A stretch of 64,000 nucleotides of DNA from Gammaproteobacteria bacterium 42_54_T18 (GCA_002163245.1 MAAL01000109.1:1-64000); one strand, 5' to 3'. Counted from the stretch's first letter, positions 52,081-61,452 are shown. A program made the numbers and translations. Notes: a model not told the origin generated them from the letters alone.

Positions 52081-53160
52081 ATGCCTGAACCTTTAAAGAA
52101 TTCTTACAATAAATCGTACGTTAGTCGTTTAGTAGGTAGCTTTTTAGTTTATGTCCCAAATTTTGATGGAAAAGATTTTCATCAAAAAATATTTGATCAA
52201 GATTGGAATGAGCGAGAATTGAAATCTCGAATGGATCATATTGCCAGAATGATCTATGAGGTTTTAGCGCTTGATTATGTTTCTGCACTCAATATTTTAA
52301 AACCTGTGTGTAAAGATTTTGGTGGGTATGAGGCGATGTTTTTTCCTCATATAATTGAATTATATGGTATTGATCATTGGGATGATTCCATGGCTGCACT
52401 TGAGCATATGACCCAGTTTTCAAGTTCAGAATTTGCGGTTCGGCCATTTATTGTTAAATCTCCTAAAAAGATGATGAAACAGATGTTGCGATGGTCTATT
52501 CATGATAATTACCATGTACGTCGTTTATCATCTGAAGGCTGTCGATCTCGTTTACCATGGGCAATGGCTCTTCCAGCGTTTAAGAAAGATCCAACTCTGA
52601 TTTTACCCATTCTAGAAAAATTGAAGAACGATGAGTCAGAGTATGTGCGAAAAAGCGTAGCAAATAATATAAACGATATTACTAAGGATAACCCTGTTCT
52701 GGTGAAGGAGTTAGCGTCACGATGGTTGGGTGAAAATAAAAATACTGATTGGATTGTTAAACACGGCTGTCGGACCTTACTGAAAAAAGCTGACGCGGAG
52801 GTGTTGGCGTTATTTGGTTATATTCCTGGACAGAAAGTGGATGTTTTGGCGCTTGCAATAGCAAACAAAACAGTAGCTATAGGTGGAGAGCTGAATTTTA
52901 CTTTTTCACTATCGAGCGAACGCGCTAAGTTAGGGATGTTACGTATTGAATACGCGATTGACTATATGAAATCGAATGGCTCTCAGTCGAGAAAAATATT
53001 TAAGATATCGGAAGGTGATATTCAAACAAAAACCAAGGATATTAAACGAAAACAATCATTTAAAGAAATGAGTACAAGAAAGCATTACCCAGGGAAGCAT
53101 GCCTTGTCGATTATTGTGAATGGTACAGAGGTGAAAAAAATAACCTTTGATGTTGTTTAA
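52081..53160 (+). CDS. AlkC/AlkD-family DNA glycosylase (alkylation repair)
   Basis: HEAT-like-repeat DNA glycosylase of 359 residues. The start PEPLKNSYNKSYVSRL and the region LRWSIHDNYHVRRLSSEGCRSRLPW with repeated LPILEKLKNDESEYVRKSVANNINDI are typical of AlkC. A C-terminal beta-rich segment of about 100 residues (from AIANKTVAIGGELNF) fits the Ig-like domain of AlkC. It should excise alkylated bases without base flipping. The frame also opens at a GTG at 52036, but the ATG at 52081 matches the family start. Its stop overlaps the convergent methyltransferase gene by 4 bp. Confidence 0.88.
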   Translation: MPEPLKNSYNKSYVSRLVGSFLVYVPNFDGKDFHQKIFDQDWNERELKSRMDHIARMIYEVLALDYVSALNILKPVCKDFGGYEAMFFPHIIELYGIDHWDDSMAALEHMTQFSSSEFAVRPFIVKSPKKMMKQMLRWSIHDNYHVRRLSSEGCRSRLPWAMALPAFKKDPTLILPILEKLKNDESEYVRKSVANNINDITKDNPVLVKELASRWLGENKNTDWIVKHGCRTLLKKADAEVLALFGYIPGQKVDVLALAIANKTVAIGGELNFTFSLSSERAKLGMLRIEYAIDYMKSNGSQSRKIFKISEGDIQTKTKDIKRKQSFKEMSTRKHYPGKHALSIIVNGTEVKKITFDVV

Positions 53161-54011
53161 TCTCTTGCAGATTCCCAAGCAATCATTGCTGCTTTACGTT
53201 CAGCTAACCATCGATAGTTTCCAAGGCTCCCTGTTTTTTGAATAACACGGTGACAAGGGATAAGATAAGCAATGTTATTTTTGCCTACGGCGGACCCTAT
53301 TGCGCGAGAACTTTGTGGGTTGCCTAGTTGTGTTGCTAGGCCTTGATAATGTATTAGTGTGCCAGAAGGAATGCTGAGTAGTGCTTGCCATACTTTCAGT
53401 TGGAAGTTAGTCCCCTTTAAGTGCACAGATAATGGCGTAGTGTTGTCCCACGTATCACTAAAAATTTGCGATATGAATTGCTGCGTTAATAAAGGTTGGT
53501 GTTGTAATGTAGCATTTTTCCATTGTTGTTGAAGCTCAGTCAGTGCTACGGTTTGATCATCCGTAAAGGATAGGTGGCAGATCCCTTTGTTGGTTGTGGC
53601 AATGAGGCATTTTCCGAACTGTGTAGGATGAAAACCATAATTAATATGTAACCCTTGACCGGCTGTTTTTAACTGGCCGGGAGTCACAGCTTCACAGTGT
53701 ATCAGTAGGTCATGCAGGCGGCTTGACCCGCTAAGTCCGAGAGATAGTGACGTTTCATTAATTGATTGTTGTTGCTGGATAATAGAAAGGGCGTGTTCTT
53801 TGGTTAGAAACTGTAAGAAACGTTTTGGTGTAATGCCTGCCCAACGAGTGAATAGTCGCTGAAAATGGAATTCGCTCAGTCCCACCTCTTTGGCAATATC
53901 TTCCAAAGAGGTGTTTGGAGGGCAGGTGTAGAGAAAGCGTATTGCAGTTTCAATACGCTGGTAATCTAGGGAAAGGCTTTGAACATCTGCAAGAGATTGT
54001 ATTTTTTTCAT
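53157..54011 (-). CDS. AraC-type regulator fused to O6-methylguanine-DNA methyltransferase
   Basis: Protein of 284 residues. Residues 15-115 are an AraC/XylS DNA-binding domain (LEDIAKEVGLSEFHFQRLFTR). Residues 125-284 are a methyltransferase with the acceptor Cys in LIPCHRVIQ and preceding TLIHYQGLATQLGNPQSSRA. It lacks the N-terminal zinc domain of E. coli Ada, so it cannot sense methylphosphotriesters the same way. It repairs O6-methylguanine by irreversible transfer to Cys and may act as a regulator. Convergence with the AlkC-like gene suggests a small alkylation-repair island. Confidence 0.9.
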   Translation of the reverse strand: MKKIQSLADVQSLSLDYQRIETAIRFLYTCPPNTSLEDIAKEVGLSEFHFQRLFTRWAGITPKRFLQFLTKEHALSIIQQQQSINETSLSLGLSGSSRLHDLLIHCEAVTPGQLKTAGQGLHINYGFHPTQFGKCLIATTNKGICHLSFTDDQTVALTELQQQWKNATLQHQPLLTQQFISQIFSDTWDNTTPLSVHLKGTNFQLKVWQALLSIPSGTLIHYQGLATQLGNPQSSRAIGSAVGKNNIAYLIPCHRVIQKTGSLGNYRWLAERKAAMIAWESARD

Positions 54012-54057
54012 GGTGTAAGCATAAACGTCTCGGTTGTTGGCTTACACCCGATTCTTG

Positions 54058-54861
54058 CTAATTTTCGAAAATAGACTGCTTTTCCGCTAAAAATTGTTTT
54101 ACTCGTAAAGGCAAGGCCGCTAAAACCTGGCTTACGCCTTGATTTACTAGGCCATTGATATATACCGGTTTACCTTCCATAACGGCGTTATAACCTTCTT
54201 TGGCTACGGTTTGAGAATCCATCCATAGAAATTTAGGCAACCTGCTGACAGCTTCGCGTACACCCATGGTGTCGTGAAATTCGGTATAGGTAAAGCCAGG
54301 GCATAATGCGGTGCAAAAAACATTATGAGGTTTAAGTTCTAGATCAATAGCTTGAGTGAAATCGAGAACAAACGATTTTGCAGCACCGTATAAATTGCCG
54401 CTAAGTTGAGGTGAAAATGCTGCGACTGAGGCAATATTAATAATGCGCCCATATTGACGTTTTTTCATGGGTGTGGCGAACAAATGGCAGAGGTGAGCAA
54501 GGGATGTGTTAAGAACCTGGATAAAATCCAGATGTTCTTGCCAATCGCTATCGATAAACCCACCTTCGATGGCATAGCCCGCATTGTTCACTAAAGCATC
54601 AATGTTGATACCCTTTGACGCTAGGTTATCAAATATCATTTGAGGGGACTTCGGATCGGCAAGATTAGCAGCAATAACATATGCCATAGCGCCGTATTGA
54701 GCTTTTATCTCAGCCGCAATTTCGTTTAGCTTCTCTTCTCGTCGTGCAACCAAAACAACATCAAACCCTTGCTCTGCAAACTCTCGGGCAAATGCCTGTC
54801 CAATGCCTGCGGATGCACCTGTTATCAGGGCTGTTTTTGGGTTCTCGTCGATGTCTTGCAT
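54058..54861 (-). CDS. Short-chain dehydrogenase/reductase
   Basis: Classical SDR of 267 residues. The cofactor loop ALITGASAGIGQAFAREFA and VVLVARREEKL (Arg after the second strand, suggesting NADP) lie at the N-terminus; NNAGYAIEGG and the catalytic Ser with YGAAK (IINIASVAAF, NLYGAAKSFV) follow. The C-terminal region resembles the DltE/YbbO-like group. Substrate unknown. Confidence 0.88.
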   Translation of the reverse strand: MQDIDENPKTALITGASAGIGQAFAREFAEQGFDVVLVARREEKLNEIAAEIKAQYGAMAYVIAANLADPKSPQMIFDNLASKGINIDALVNNAGYAIEGGFIDSDWQEHLDFIQVLNTSLAHLCHLFATPMKKRQYGRIINIASVAAFSPQLSGNLYGAAKSFVLDFTQAIDLELKPHNVFCTALCPGFTYTEFHDTMGVREAVSRLPKFLWMDSQTVAKEGYNAVMEGKPVYINGLVNQGVSQVLAALPLRVKQFLAEKQSIFEN

Positions 54862-54947
54862 TGGTATTCTCCTTGACTATTTTTTTGTAACGCGAATGTT
54901 AGCAATGAGAAGCTGGCTTGGCCAGTTAATGAAGAAGGGAATTTTAA

Positions 54948-54988
54948 ACAATAAAAAACCGCTTAAAAATTAAACGGTTTTTTATTGT
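54948..54988 (-). terminator. Rho-independent terminator after serA
   Basis: Stem ACAATAAAAAACCG and CGGTTTTTTATTGT with a 13-base loop, giving a U-run on the minus strand. It lies downstream of serA. Confidence 0.8.
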
Positions 54989-55008
54989 CATGCCTGTGCT
55001 CGATAATT

Positions 55009-56238
55009 TTAGTAAAGCGCTCGAGTTCGCATGGTGCCTTTAACAGCTTTTAGTTTTTCTAAAGCCAGTTCTCCATACTCCGCATCAACATCAATGACAA
55101 CATAACCAATGTCACCGCGAGTTTGCAGGTATTGGCCGCAAATGTTGATGTTGTTTTCTGAGAAAACTTTATTGATTTCTGACATCACACCTGGAATGTT
55201 TTGGTGAATATGCAGTAAACGATGAACGTTTTCGTGAGTTGGTAATGCAACTTCTGGGAAGTTAACCGCAGATACTGTAGACCCGTTGTCGCTGTATTTT
55301 ACGAATTTCTCAGAAACTTCACCGCCGATGTTAACCTGGGCTTCTAGCGTGCTGCCACCCACGTGAGGGGTTAGAATAACACGGTCAAATTGGCGTAAGG
55401 GCGAGATAAACTCATCGGCATTTGAGCGAGGCTCAACAGGGAATACGTCAATGGCCGCTCCCAGTAGCTTGCCGGATGACAAGGTTTCCGTTAAGGCATC
55501 AATATCAATTACGGTACCGCGAGACGCGTTTATAAGGACAGACTGATCCTTCATTTTGGCTAATTGATCAGCGCCAATCATGTTTTGTGTACTGGCAAGC
55601 TCTGGAACGTGCATGCTAACGATGTCTGCAGTTTCTAGTAATTCATTTAAGCTACCGACCTGATAAGCATTGCCAAGAGGTAATTTGGTGACGACATCAT
55701 AAAAAGCCACCTTCATGCCTAAGCCTTCTGCCAGCACACTTAGTTGTGAGCCTATATTGCCATAACCAACAATGCCTAGGATTTTTCCACGAATCTCAAA
55801 GGAGTTAGCCGCAGATTTGTTCCACTCGCCGCGATGGGCTTTTGCGTTCTTTTCAGGTACACCCCGTAGTAACAAGATAGCTTGTGCAAGTACCAATTCC
55901 GCAACACTACGTGTATTTGAGAAAGGCGCATTAAATACGGGTACACCTTTTACCAAGGCCGCTTCAAGGTTTACTTGGTTGGTGCCAATGCAAAAACAGC
56001 CAACAGCGATAAGTTTTTCTGCTACATCAAATACCGACTGGGTAAGCTGAGTGCGAGAACGAATGCCGACAAAATGTGCGTCTTTGATCTTTTCCTTTAG
56101 TTCTTCTTCAGGTAAGGCAGTTTTAATGTACTCAATGTTGGTGTAGCCATTACGTGTGAAGTTATCAACAGCAGATTGGTGCACGCCTTCAAGTAGAAGG
56201 ACACGAATCTTACTTTTATCCAAAGAAGTTTTGCTCAT
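55009..56238 (-). CDS. serA: D-3-phosphoglycerate dehydrogenase
   Basis: First enzyme of serine synthesis, 409 residues. NAD loop KILGIVGYGNIGSQLS, active-site motifs LINASRGTVIDIDAL and ILTPHVGGSTLEAQ (His), and a C-terminal ACT domain (from about 335) for serine feedback. Length and domain order match E. coli SerA. It is divergent from a D-2-hydroxyglutarate dehydrogenase gene across 165 bp. SerA-type enzymes also reduce 2-oxoglutarate to D-2-hydroxyglutarate, which the neighbour can reoxidise. Confidence 0.95.
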   Translation of the reverse strand: MSKTSLDKSKIRVLLLEGVHQSAVDNFTRNGYTNIEYIKTALPEEELKEKIKDAHFVGIRSRTQLTQSVFDVAEKLIAVGCFCIGTNQVNLEAALVKGVPVFNAPFSNTRSVAELVLAQAILLLRGVPEKNAKAHRGEWNKSAANSFEIRGKILGIVGYGNIGSQLSVLAEGLGMKVAFYDVVTKLPLGNAYQVGSLNELLETADIVSMHVPELASTQNMIGADQLAKMKDQSVLINASRGTVIDIDALTETLSSGKLLGAAIDVFPVEPRSNADEFISPLRQFDRVILTPHVGGSTLEAQVNIGGEVSEKFVKYSDNGSTVSAVNFPEVALPTHENVHRLLHIHQNIPGVMSEINKVFSENNINICGQYLQTRGDIGYVVIDVDAEYGELALEKLKAVKGTMRTRALY

Positions 56239-56403
56239 GAGTGTAAACCGTTAAGTTAGCGATACCGAAAAAAAGGGGTGCATATGTTATCATATTCTGC
56301 CCTGTAGGAGTGCGGGAGCGAAATTATTTCGTGACTGCACAGATACCAAGCGTGTATACACCCTTATCCCTTTGATATTGATAGAAAATAAAGAGTAGAC
56401 ATT

Positions 56404-57801
56404 ATGACAGACCAGCAGCAAATCATTACTGATTTAACGGCATTAGTGGATGAAGGTCGGATAAAAACCGATCAAGACAGCCTAAAACAGTTTGGTTGCG
56501 ACTGGACCAAAATGTATGACCCAGCGCCGCTAGCCATTTTGTTCCCAAAAACCATTGAACAAGTACAGGCGATAGTGCGTTATGCCAATGAGCATCAGGT
56601 GAGTTTGGTACCTTCGGGTGGTCGAACTGGCTTGTCTGCAGCCGCTGTAGCTGCAAACGGTGAGGTTGTTGTAGCATTTGATCTAATGAATGAGATTAAT
56701 GACTTTAATAAAACAGATCGATCTGTGCGTTGTGGCCCTGGAGTAATTACTGAGCAATTACAGCAGTATGCTGAAGATAATGAGCTATATTATCCGGTGG
56801 ATTTTGCCTCTGCGGGTTCTAGCCAGCTGGGCGGTAATATTTCAACCAATGCAGGGGGTATTAAGGTTATTCGTTATGGCCTTACTCGTGACTGGGTGGC
56901 TGGCCTCAAAGTGGTGACAGGCAAAGGTGACTTGTTAGAATTAAACAATGACTTGGTTAAAAATGCCACAGGTTATGATTTGCGTCATTTGTTTATCGGT
57001 GCAGAAGGCACCTTAGGGTTTATTGTTGAAGCAACGATGCGTTTGGCTCGTCCTCCGAAAAATTTGAATGTGTTAGTGCTAGGGGTGTCGGAGTTTGATG
57101 CCATTATGAATGTGCTGGAAGCTTTTCAACATAAAATAGACCTTACCGCGTTTGAATTTTTCTCTGAACGAGCGGTTCAGTTAGTGACGGCGCGAGGTGA
57201 TGTTCAGCGCCCATTTGAAACCGAAGCCCCCTATTACGCCTTGATCGAATTTGAAGCCGTATCTGAGCAAGTGATGGAAGAAGCCATGGCTTTGTTTGAA
57301 TACTGTATGGAACAAGGTTGGGTTTTGGATGGCGCTATGAGTCAAAGTGATGCGCAGCTCAAAGCATTGTGGCGCCTACGTGAAGACATTAGTGAGACAA
57401 TTTCTGAGTTCACCCCTTACAAGAACGACATCTCCGTTGTTGTATCAAAGGTGCCGAATTTCCTTCACGATATTGATAACATCGTTTCTGTTGAATACCC
57501 TGATTTTGAAATTATCTGGTTTGGGCACATTGGAGACGGTAATTTACACCTAAATATTCTTAAACCTGCCAATTTAGACAAGGCTGAGTTTTTTGAGCGC
57601 TGTTTGAAAGTGAATAAACAAGTTTTTGAAACCGTTGAGAAGTACAACGGTAGTGTGTCTGCTGAACATGGTGTTGGTATGACCAAGAAAGATTATTTAA
57701 CCTATACCCGTAGTGAAACGGAAATCAATTATATGAAAGCGATGAAAGCGGTATTTGACCCTAATGGAGTAATGAATCCTGGCAAGGTATTTGATCTGTG
57801 A
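56404..57801 (+). CDS. FAD-linked D-2-hydroxyglutarate dehydrogenase-like oxidase
   Basis: Protein of 465 residues of the vanillyl-alcohol oxidase/FAD_binding_4 group. Flavin-binding segments LVPSGGRTGLSAAAVAANG and SSQLGGNISTNAGGIKVIRY; C-terminal FAD-oxidase_C domain with GHIGDGNLHLNI and SAEHGVGMTKKDYL. In Pseudomonas a homologue beside serA oxidises D-2-hydroxyglutarate and so pulls the SerA reaction forward. The position here gives the same reading. Its last bases overlap the next gene as GTGA. Confidence 0.87.
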   Translation: MTDQQQIITDLTALVDEGRIKTDQDSLKQFGCDWTKMYDPAPLAILFPKTIEQVQAIVRYANEHQVSLVPSGGRTGLSAAAVAANGEVVVAFDLMNEINDFNKTDRSVRCGPGVITEQLQQYAEDNELYYPVDFASAGSSQLGGNISTNAGGIKVIRYGLTRDWVAGLKVVTGKGDLLELNNDLVKNATGYDLRHLFIGAEGTLGFIVEATMRLARPPKNLNVLVLGVSEFDAIMNVLEAFQHKIDLTAFEFFSERAVQLVTARGDVQRPFETEAPYYALIEFEAVSEQVMEEAMALFEYCMEQGWVLDGAMSQSDAQLKALWRLREDISETISEFTPYKNDISVVVSKVPNFLHDIDNIVSVEYPDFEIIWFGHIGDGNLHLNILKPANLDKAEFFERCLKVNKQVFETVEKYNGSVSAEHGVGMTKKDYLTYTRSETEINYMKAMKAVFDPNGVMNPGKVFDL

Positions 57802-58460
57802 GTTATATACATCGGTTTATTGATGGCGGCCCCTGTGATTTACCATTAGGAAAAGTGGTTTGCGTAGGAAGAAATTACGCGGCGCATGCTAAAGAATTAA
57901 ACAATCCTGTACCCAGTACACCTATGTTGTTTATTAAACCAACGACAGCGGTTGTAGCGATAGATGACGCTGTTGTTATCCCTAAGGGTAAGGGGACTTG
58001 TCATCATGAGTTAGAAGTTTCGGTACTGATTGGTGAAAAGTTAACTAATGCCACGCTAGAATCTGTTAGGGAAGGTATTGTTGGTTATGGCCTTGGTTTG
58101 GATTTAACGTTAAGGGATGTCCAGGATCGATTAAAAGAGAAAGGGCACCCCTGGGAAGTTGCAAAGGCGTTTGATGGGTCTTGCCCGTTAACGGAATTTG
58201 TCCCGACAGGTCAGGTTACTGATCCACTCACTTTGGATCTTCAGCTTGAGCGTAATGGTGTGTTACAGCAAAAAGGCAATACGTCTGACATGATCACGGG
58301 TGTTTTTGATCTTGTAGCCTTTATGTCTACGCAGTTTACGTTGTTACCAGGTGATGTAGTTATGACGGGCACCCCAGCCGGAGTTGGACCGTTGGAGAGT
58401 GGCGATGAACTAACCTTGACGTTAGAGCCGCATCTTAAGCGTTATATCTCGGTTGTTTAG
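57798..58460 (+). CDS. Fumarylacetoacetate hydrolase-family protein (YcgM-like)
   Basis: Protein of 220 residues. VVCVGRNYAAHAKELNNP at the start, metal ligands in CHHELEVSVLIG and LGLDLTLRDVQDRLK, and VVMTGTPAGVGPLESGD near the end. Small members hydrolyse acylpyruvates or decarboxylate oxaloacetate. The GTG start overlaps the preceding stop by 4 bp, so it is co-translated with the 2-hydroxyglutarate dehydrogenase-like gene. A terminator follows. Confidence 0.9.
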   Translation: MSYIHRFIDGGPCDLPLGKVVCVGRNYAAHAKELNNPVPSTPMLFIKPTTAVVAIDDAVVIPKGKGTCHHELEVSVLIGEKLTNATLESVREGIVGYGLGLDLTLRDVQDRLKEKGHPWEVAKAFDGSCPLTEFVPTGQVTDPLTLDLQLERNGVLQQKGNTSDMITGVFDLVAFMSTQFTLLPGDVVMTGTPAGVGPLESGDELTLTLEPHLKRYISVV

Positions 58461-58480
58461 AAAGCACATTTTTTGGCAAT

Positions 58481-58513
58481 AAAAAACCCAGCATTAAATA
58501 CTGGGTTTTTTTT
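58481..58513. terminator. Bidirectional terminator
   Basis: Stem AAAAAACCCAG and CTGGGTTTTTT with a 9-base loop and T-run, between the convergent FAH-family and PEP-CTERM genes. Confidence 0.88.
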
Positions 58514-58574
58514 CGAGTAACTTATTTGGGGCAGCTATTAAATCAATAAACCCACAAACAAGCTGTTCGATGAA

Positions 58575-59114
58575 TTAAGATTGACGACGACGCGCAAAAC
58601 CTAATCCTACTAGACCTAGACCAAATAGCGCGATGCTACCAGGCTCAGATACTGAAGTCGCTAAGCCAGTACCGGTGAAGGTAATCTGGTAATCACCAAC
58701 AGCACTACTACCAAATGAATTGTTAAATCCATCACGTGCATCAGCGTCAGATAAATAGAAATCACCAATTGCTAAGGTGTAATCACCCGCGGCTAAGTTC
58801 AGACTTAGATAAGAATCCAAACTAGAAGTTGAACCATCTGCAGACCAGTTTCCATTGAGAGAATCATCATTGGCTGCTACAAACAAGCCATTGACATCAG
58901 GCTGATACAGGTAGATATACGGGTCCAAGTAAGTACCATTATAACCATATGCCAAGACGTTAATTTCCAATGAACTTGCGCTGTCCATGGTAAAGCTGAA
59001 GTAATCGACGTCTGAATGAGCATCGATTGTACCTGTAGTCGTAATAACACCAGCGTTTGCTAGCGATGAACATGTTAAAAGCACGGCCGCACATAATTTT
59101 TGATAAAGCTTCAT
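58575..59114 (-). CDS. PEP-CTERM sorted extracellular protein with PPC-like domain
   Basis: Protein of about 179 residues. An N-terminal signal peptide (LCAAVLLTCSSLANA) is followed by a beta-rich domain of the pre-peptidase C/DVUA0089 type (DVDYFSFTMDSASSLEINVLA, LNLAAGDYTLAIGDFYLSD). It ends in a PEP-CTERM sorting tail: EPGSIALFGLGLVGLGFARRR. Such tails are cut by exosortase, and the genes usually accompany exopolysaccharide loci. No exosortase gene lies in this window. The ATG at 59114 with GAGA upstream is preferred over 59126. A sigma-54 promoter precedes it. Confidence 0.88.
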   Translation of the reverse strand: MKLYQKLCAAVLLTCSSLANAGVITTTGTIDAHSDVDYFSFTMDSASSLEINVLAYGYNGTYLDPYIYLYQPDVNGLFVAANDDSLNGNWSADGSTSSLDSYLSLNLAAGDYTLAIGDFYLSDADARDGFNNSFGSSAVGDYQITFTGTGLATSVSEPGSIALFGLGLVGLGFARRRQS

Positions 59115-59194
59115 TATATTTCTCATAAGAATTAAAGGTTTTTATGAATGATAGATATACCTTCCACTATCATTCATCCCACAAGCACTTTCAT

Positions 59195-59210
59195 CGCAAT
59201 ATATGGGCCA
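59195..59210 (-). promoter_or_regulatory. Sigma-54 promoter of the PEP-CTERM gene
   Basis: Minus strand TGGCCCATATATTGCG: TGGC at -24, TTGC at -12, 10 bp between GG and GC. The expected start is near 59184, about 70 bases before the ATG. Confidence 0.72.
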
Positions 59211-59246
59211 GTTTGTAACTCATTGATTTTAAAGCTTATTATTAAA

Positions 59247-59259
59247 TTGCATTATGAGG
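59247..59259 (+). promoter_or_regulatory. Weak LuxO-like box upstream of the PEP-CTERM gene
   Basis: TTGCA-TTA-TGAGG, 7 of 10 matches to TTGCA-N3-TGCAA, about 69 bp upstream of the expected start. The spacing matches the rightward site at 29276, but the match is weak. In the remaining bases up to 59492 I see nothing else certain. Confidence 0.35.
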
Positions 59260-59492
59260 CTGTAAAAAAAGCTGACATGATTATAAGAGCAAAGTAAACA
59301 CTTGAAGTGCAAAGAGTTTCTTTTTTGGTTGGTTTGAGTAATTGTCTTTACCCTCCTATTAAACAGGCCGTTGCGGTCAAGACTCATGCTTGTGACACGG
59401 GCTAGGATATTTGAACTTTGTAGCGCAACATTATAGCAGCGGTTGTTAGCTATACTTTTTTCTTGGTATATCACAACAGCAGGAGTATTTGC

Positions 59493-61433
59493 ATGGGGCT
59501 TCAGCAAAACCTAACAGCAATGGCGCTAATTGAAGCCTTATTCCCTCAAGGAAAACGTTTGGACAAAGCTGAAGCATCTAGCATTGCCAATAGTGTTGAT
59601 CAGCATTTTGATTCAATCCCAGGACTGTCCCATGGATTAACGGGCTTATTAACCTGGTTAAATACTCGCTTTTTACTGTTATACGGTAAAAGTTTTGCAG
59701 CGGCACCACTTGAATTACGTCAGGCCTTTCTTGCCCAAAAGGCCGATTCTATTGTTACAGGTAAGTTGCTACGAGCACTGGAAACGCCTTTTCGGGCTGC
59801 TTATTTATTAGATGAACAAAATTTAAAACGAGTTGGAACCCACAACGGATTACAAGTACCTTCAGAGGTTGAGCAGCACCACTGGCAATCACAAGTAAGC
59901 AAAGCCGATGACCTGGAGCCTTCGCAAACTCTTGATGCCGATGTAGTTATTATTGGTACAGGAGCGGGCGGTGGTGCGGCGGCTTATGAATTGGCTAGTC
60001 GTGGTTTGGCGGTGGTGATCTTAGAAGAGGGACTGTATTACGGGCGCAAGGATTTTAACGGTAAGTTAACGGAGGTTATTCCAAAACTATACCGTGGCTG
60101 GGGTGGCACTGTTACGCTAGGTAATGTGGCTATTCCCGTTCCAGTGGGACGTAGTGTTGGTGGCACAACAACCATCAATTCGGGTACCTGTATGCGTACG
60201 CCAGATTCGGTATTAAAAGCGTGGGCAAGTGAAGGGTTGGAAGAGTTTACCTCAGAGATCATGACGCCTTATTTTGAAACGGTAGAGGCGATGATTAGCG
60301 TCGAGCGAGCAGAGATAAAATTTGTTGGTGAGATTGCCGAGGTTGTTAAGAAAGGTGCTGATGCGGTAGGTTTAACGCATTCCCATGCGCTGATGAGGAA
60401 TGCAAAGGGCTGTGATGGTCAGGGTTTGTGTCAATTTGGCTGTCCAACGGACGCCAAACAGTCTACTAATGTGTCGTATATTCCACGAGCACTTGATGCA
60501 GGGGCTTTTCTATTTACCGGAATGAAAGCAGAAGAATTGCATTATAGAGGGGGGGATGCATGCAATGGAAAAAATGCACGTGTTATCAGCGGTGTAACCG
60601 CAACAGGTGTTGGTGAGAACGGTATTAGGCGTCACTTACGAGTAAACGCTGATACTGTGATCGTTTCCGCGGGTACCTTCTTCACCCCACAATTACTGGC
60701 AAAAAATGGCATCAAAAACAAATGGCTAGGCCGTAATTTATCCATTCACCCCGCTGGCGCAGTGTTAGGGCATTACGCGAATAGGAATTTTAAAAACACT
60801 GCCACCATACCACAAGGGTATGGTGTTGCAGATTGGGCTGAAATGGGTGTAATGTTTGAGGGTGGAACACCACCATTTATCGCTCATGGTTTGATGTCTC
60901 CATTTGTGGGTAATGCATTTGTTGAGTTTGCAGAAAATTACCAGCAAACGGCGTATTTTGGCTTTATGATAAAAGATACTTCAAGAGGTAACGTCAGAAG
61001 AGGGGTACATCCTGATTTTCCATTACTGACTTATCATTTAAATAAAACGGATTTTGCGTTGTTTAAAAAAGCGGCGCATATGTTAGCGCTTATGCACTTG
61101 GAGGCAGGAGCTGATAAAGTAACACTTGCCAGTATGTCAGGGTTGCCCAGCGTATCTAATCGTGCAGAGTTAGATGCATTGTTTGCCAGAAAACTGAAAC
61201 CTAGGGATTTTGCTGTCACCGCGTATCACCCCTTAGGTACTGCAAGAATTGCAAAAGATGAAAAAAATGGCGTTTGTGATAAGAACCATCAAGTGTTTGG
61301 TGTTGATGGCTTGTACGTCATGGACGGTAGTGCCGTGCCAAGTTCCCTAGGGGCAAACCCTCAAGTGACAATAATGGCAATGGCAACAAAAGCCGCTAGC
61401 CGAATAGCAGAACAAAAACTTAACTATGTATAA
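59493..61433 (+). CDS. GMC-type FAD-dependent oxidoreductase
   Basis: Flavoprotein of 646 residues. An N-terminal segment of about 140 residues is followed by the FAD motif DVVIIGTGAGGGAAAYELA and VVILEEGLYY, SVGGTTTINSGTCMRTP, a Cys-rich stretch (GCDGQGLCQFGCPTDAKQ), and the C-terminal GMC_oxred_C region TAYHPLGTARIAKD and VMDGSAVPSSLGANPQVTI. It groups with long-chain alcohol or steroid oxidase-like members. The ATG at 59493 follows AGGAG and is preferred to a TTG at 59463. It is first in an operon with two genes of uncertain role. Confidence 0.85.
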   Translation: MGLQQNLTAMALIEALFPQGKRLDKAEASSIANSVDQHFDSIPGLSHGLTGLLTWLNTRFLLLYGKSFAAAPLELRQAFLAQKADSIVTGKLLRALETPFRAAYLLDEQNLKRVGTHNGLQVPSEVEQHHWQSQVSKADDLEPSQTLDADVVIIGTGAGGGAAAYELASRGLAVVILEEGLYYGRKDFNGKLTEVIPKLYRGWGGTVTLGNVAIPVPVGRSVGGTTTINSGTCMRTPDSVLKAWASEGLEEFTSEIMTPYFETVEAMISVERAEIKFVGEIAEVVKKGADAVGLTHSHALMRNAKGCDGQGLCQFGCPTDAKQSTNVSYIPRALDAGAFLFTGMKAEELHYRGGDACNGKNARVISGVTATGVGENGIRRHLRVNADTVIVSAGTFFTPQLLAKNGIKNKWLGRNLSIHPAGAVLGHYANRNFKNTATIPQGYGVADWAEMGVMFEGGTPPFIAHGLMSPFVGNAFVEFAENYQQTAYFGFMIKDTSRGNVRRGVHPDFPLLTYHLNKTDFALFKKAAHMLALMHLEAGADKVTLASMSGLPSVSNRAELDALFARKLKPRDFAVTAYHPLGTARIAKDEKNGVCDKNHQVFGVDGLYVMDGSAVPSSLGANPQVTIMAMATKAASRIAEQKLNYV

Positions 61434-61452
61434 CGTATGTGAGGTGTTTGAT

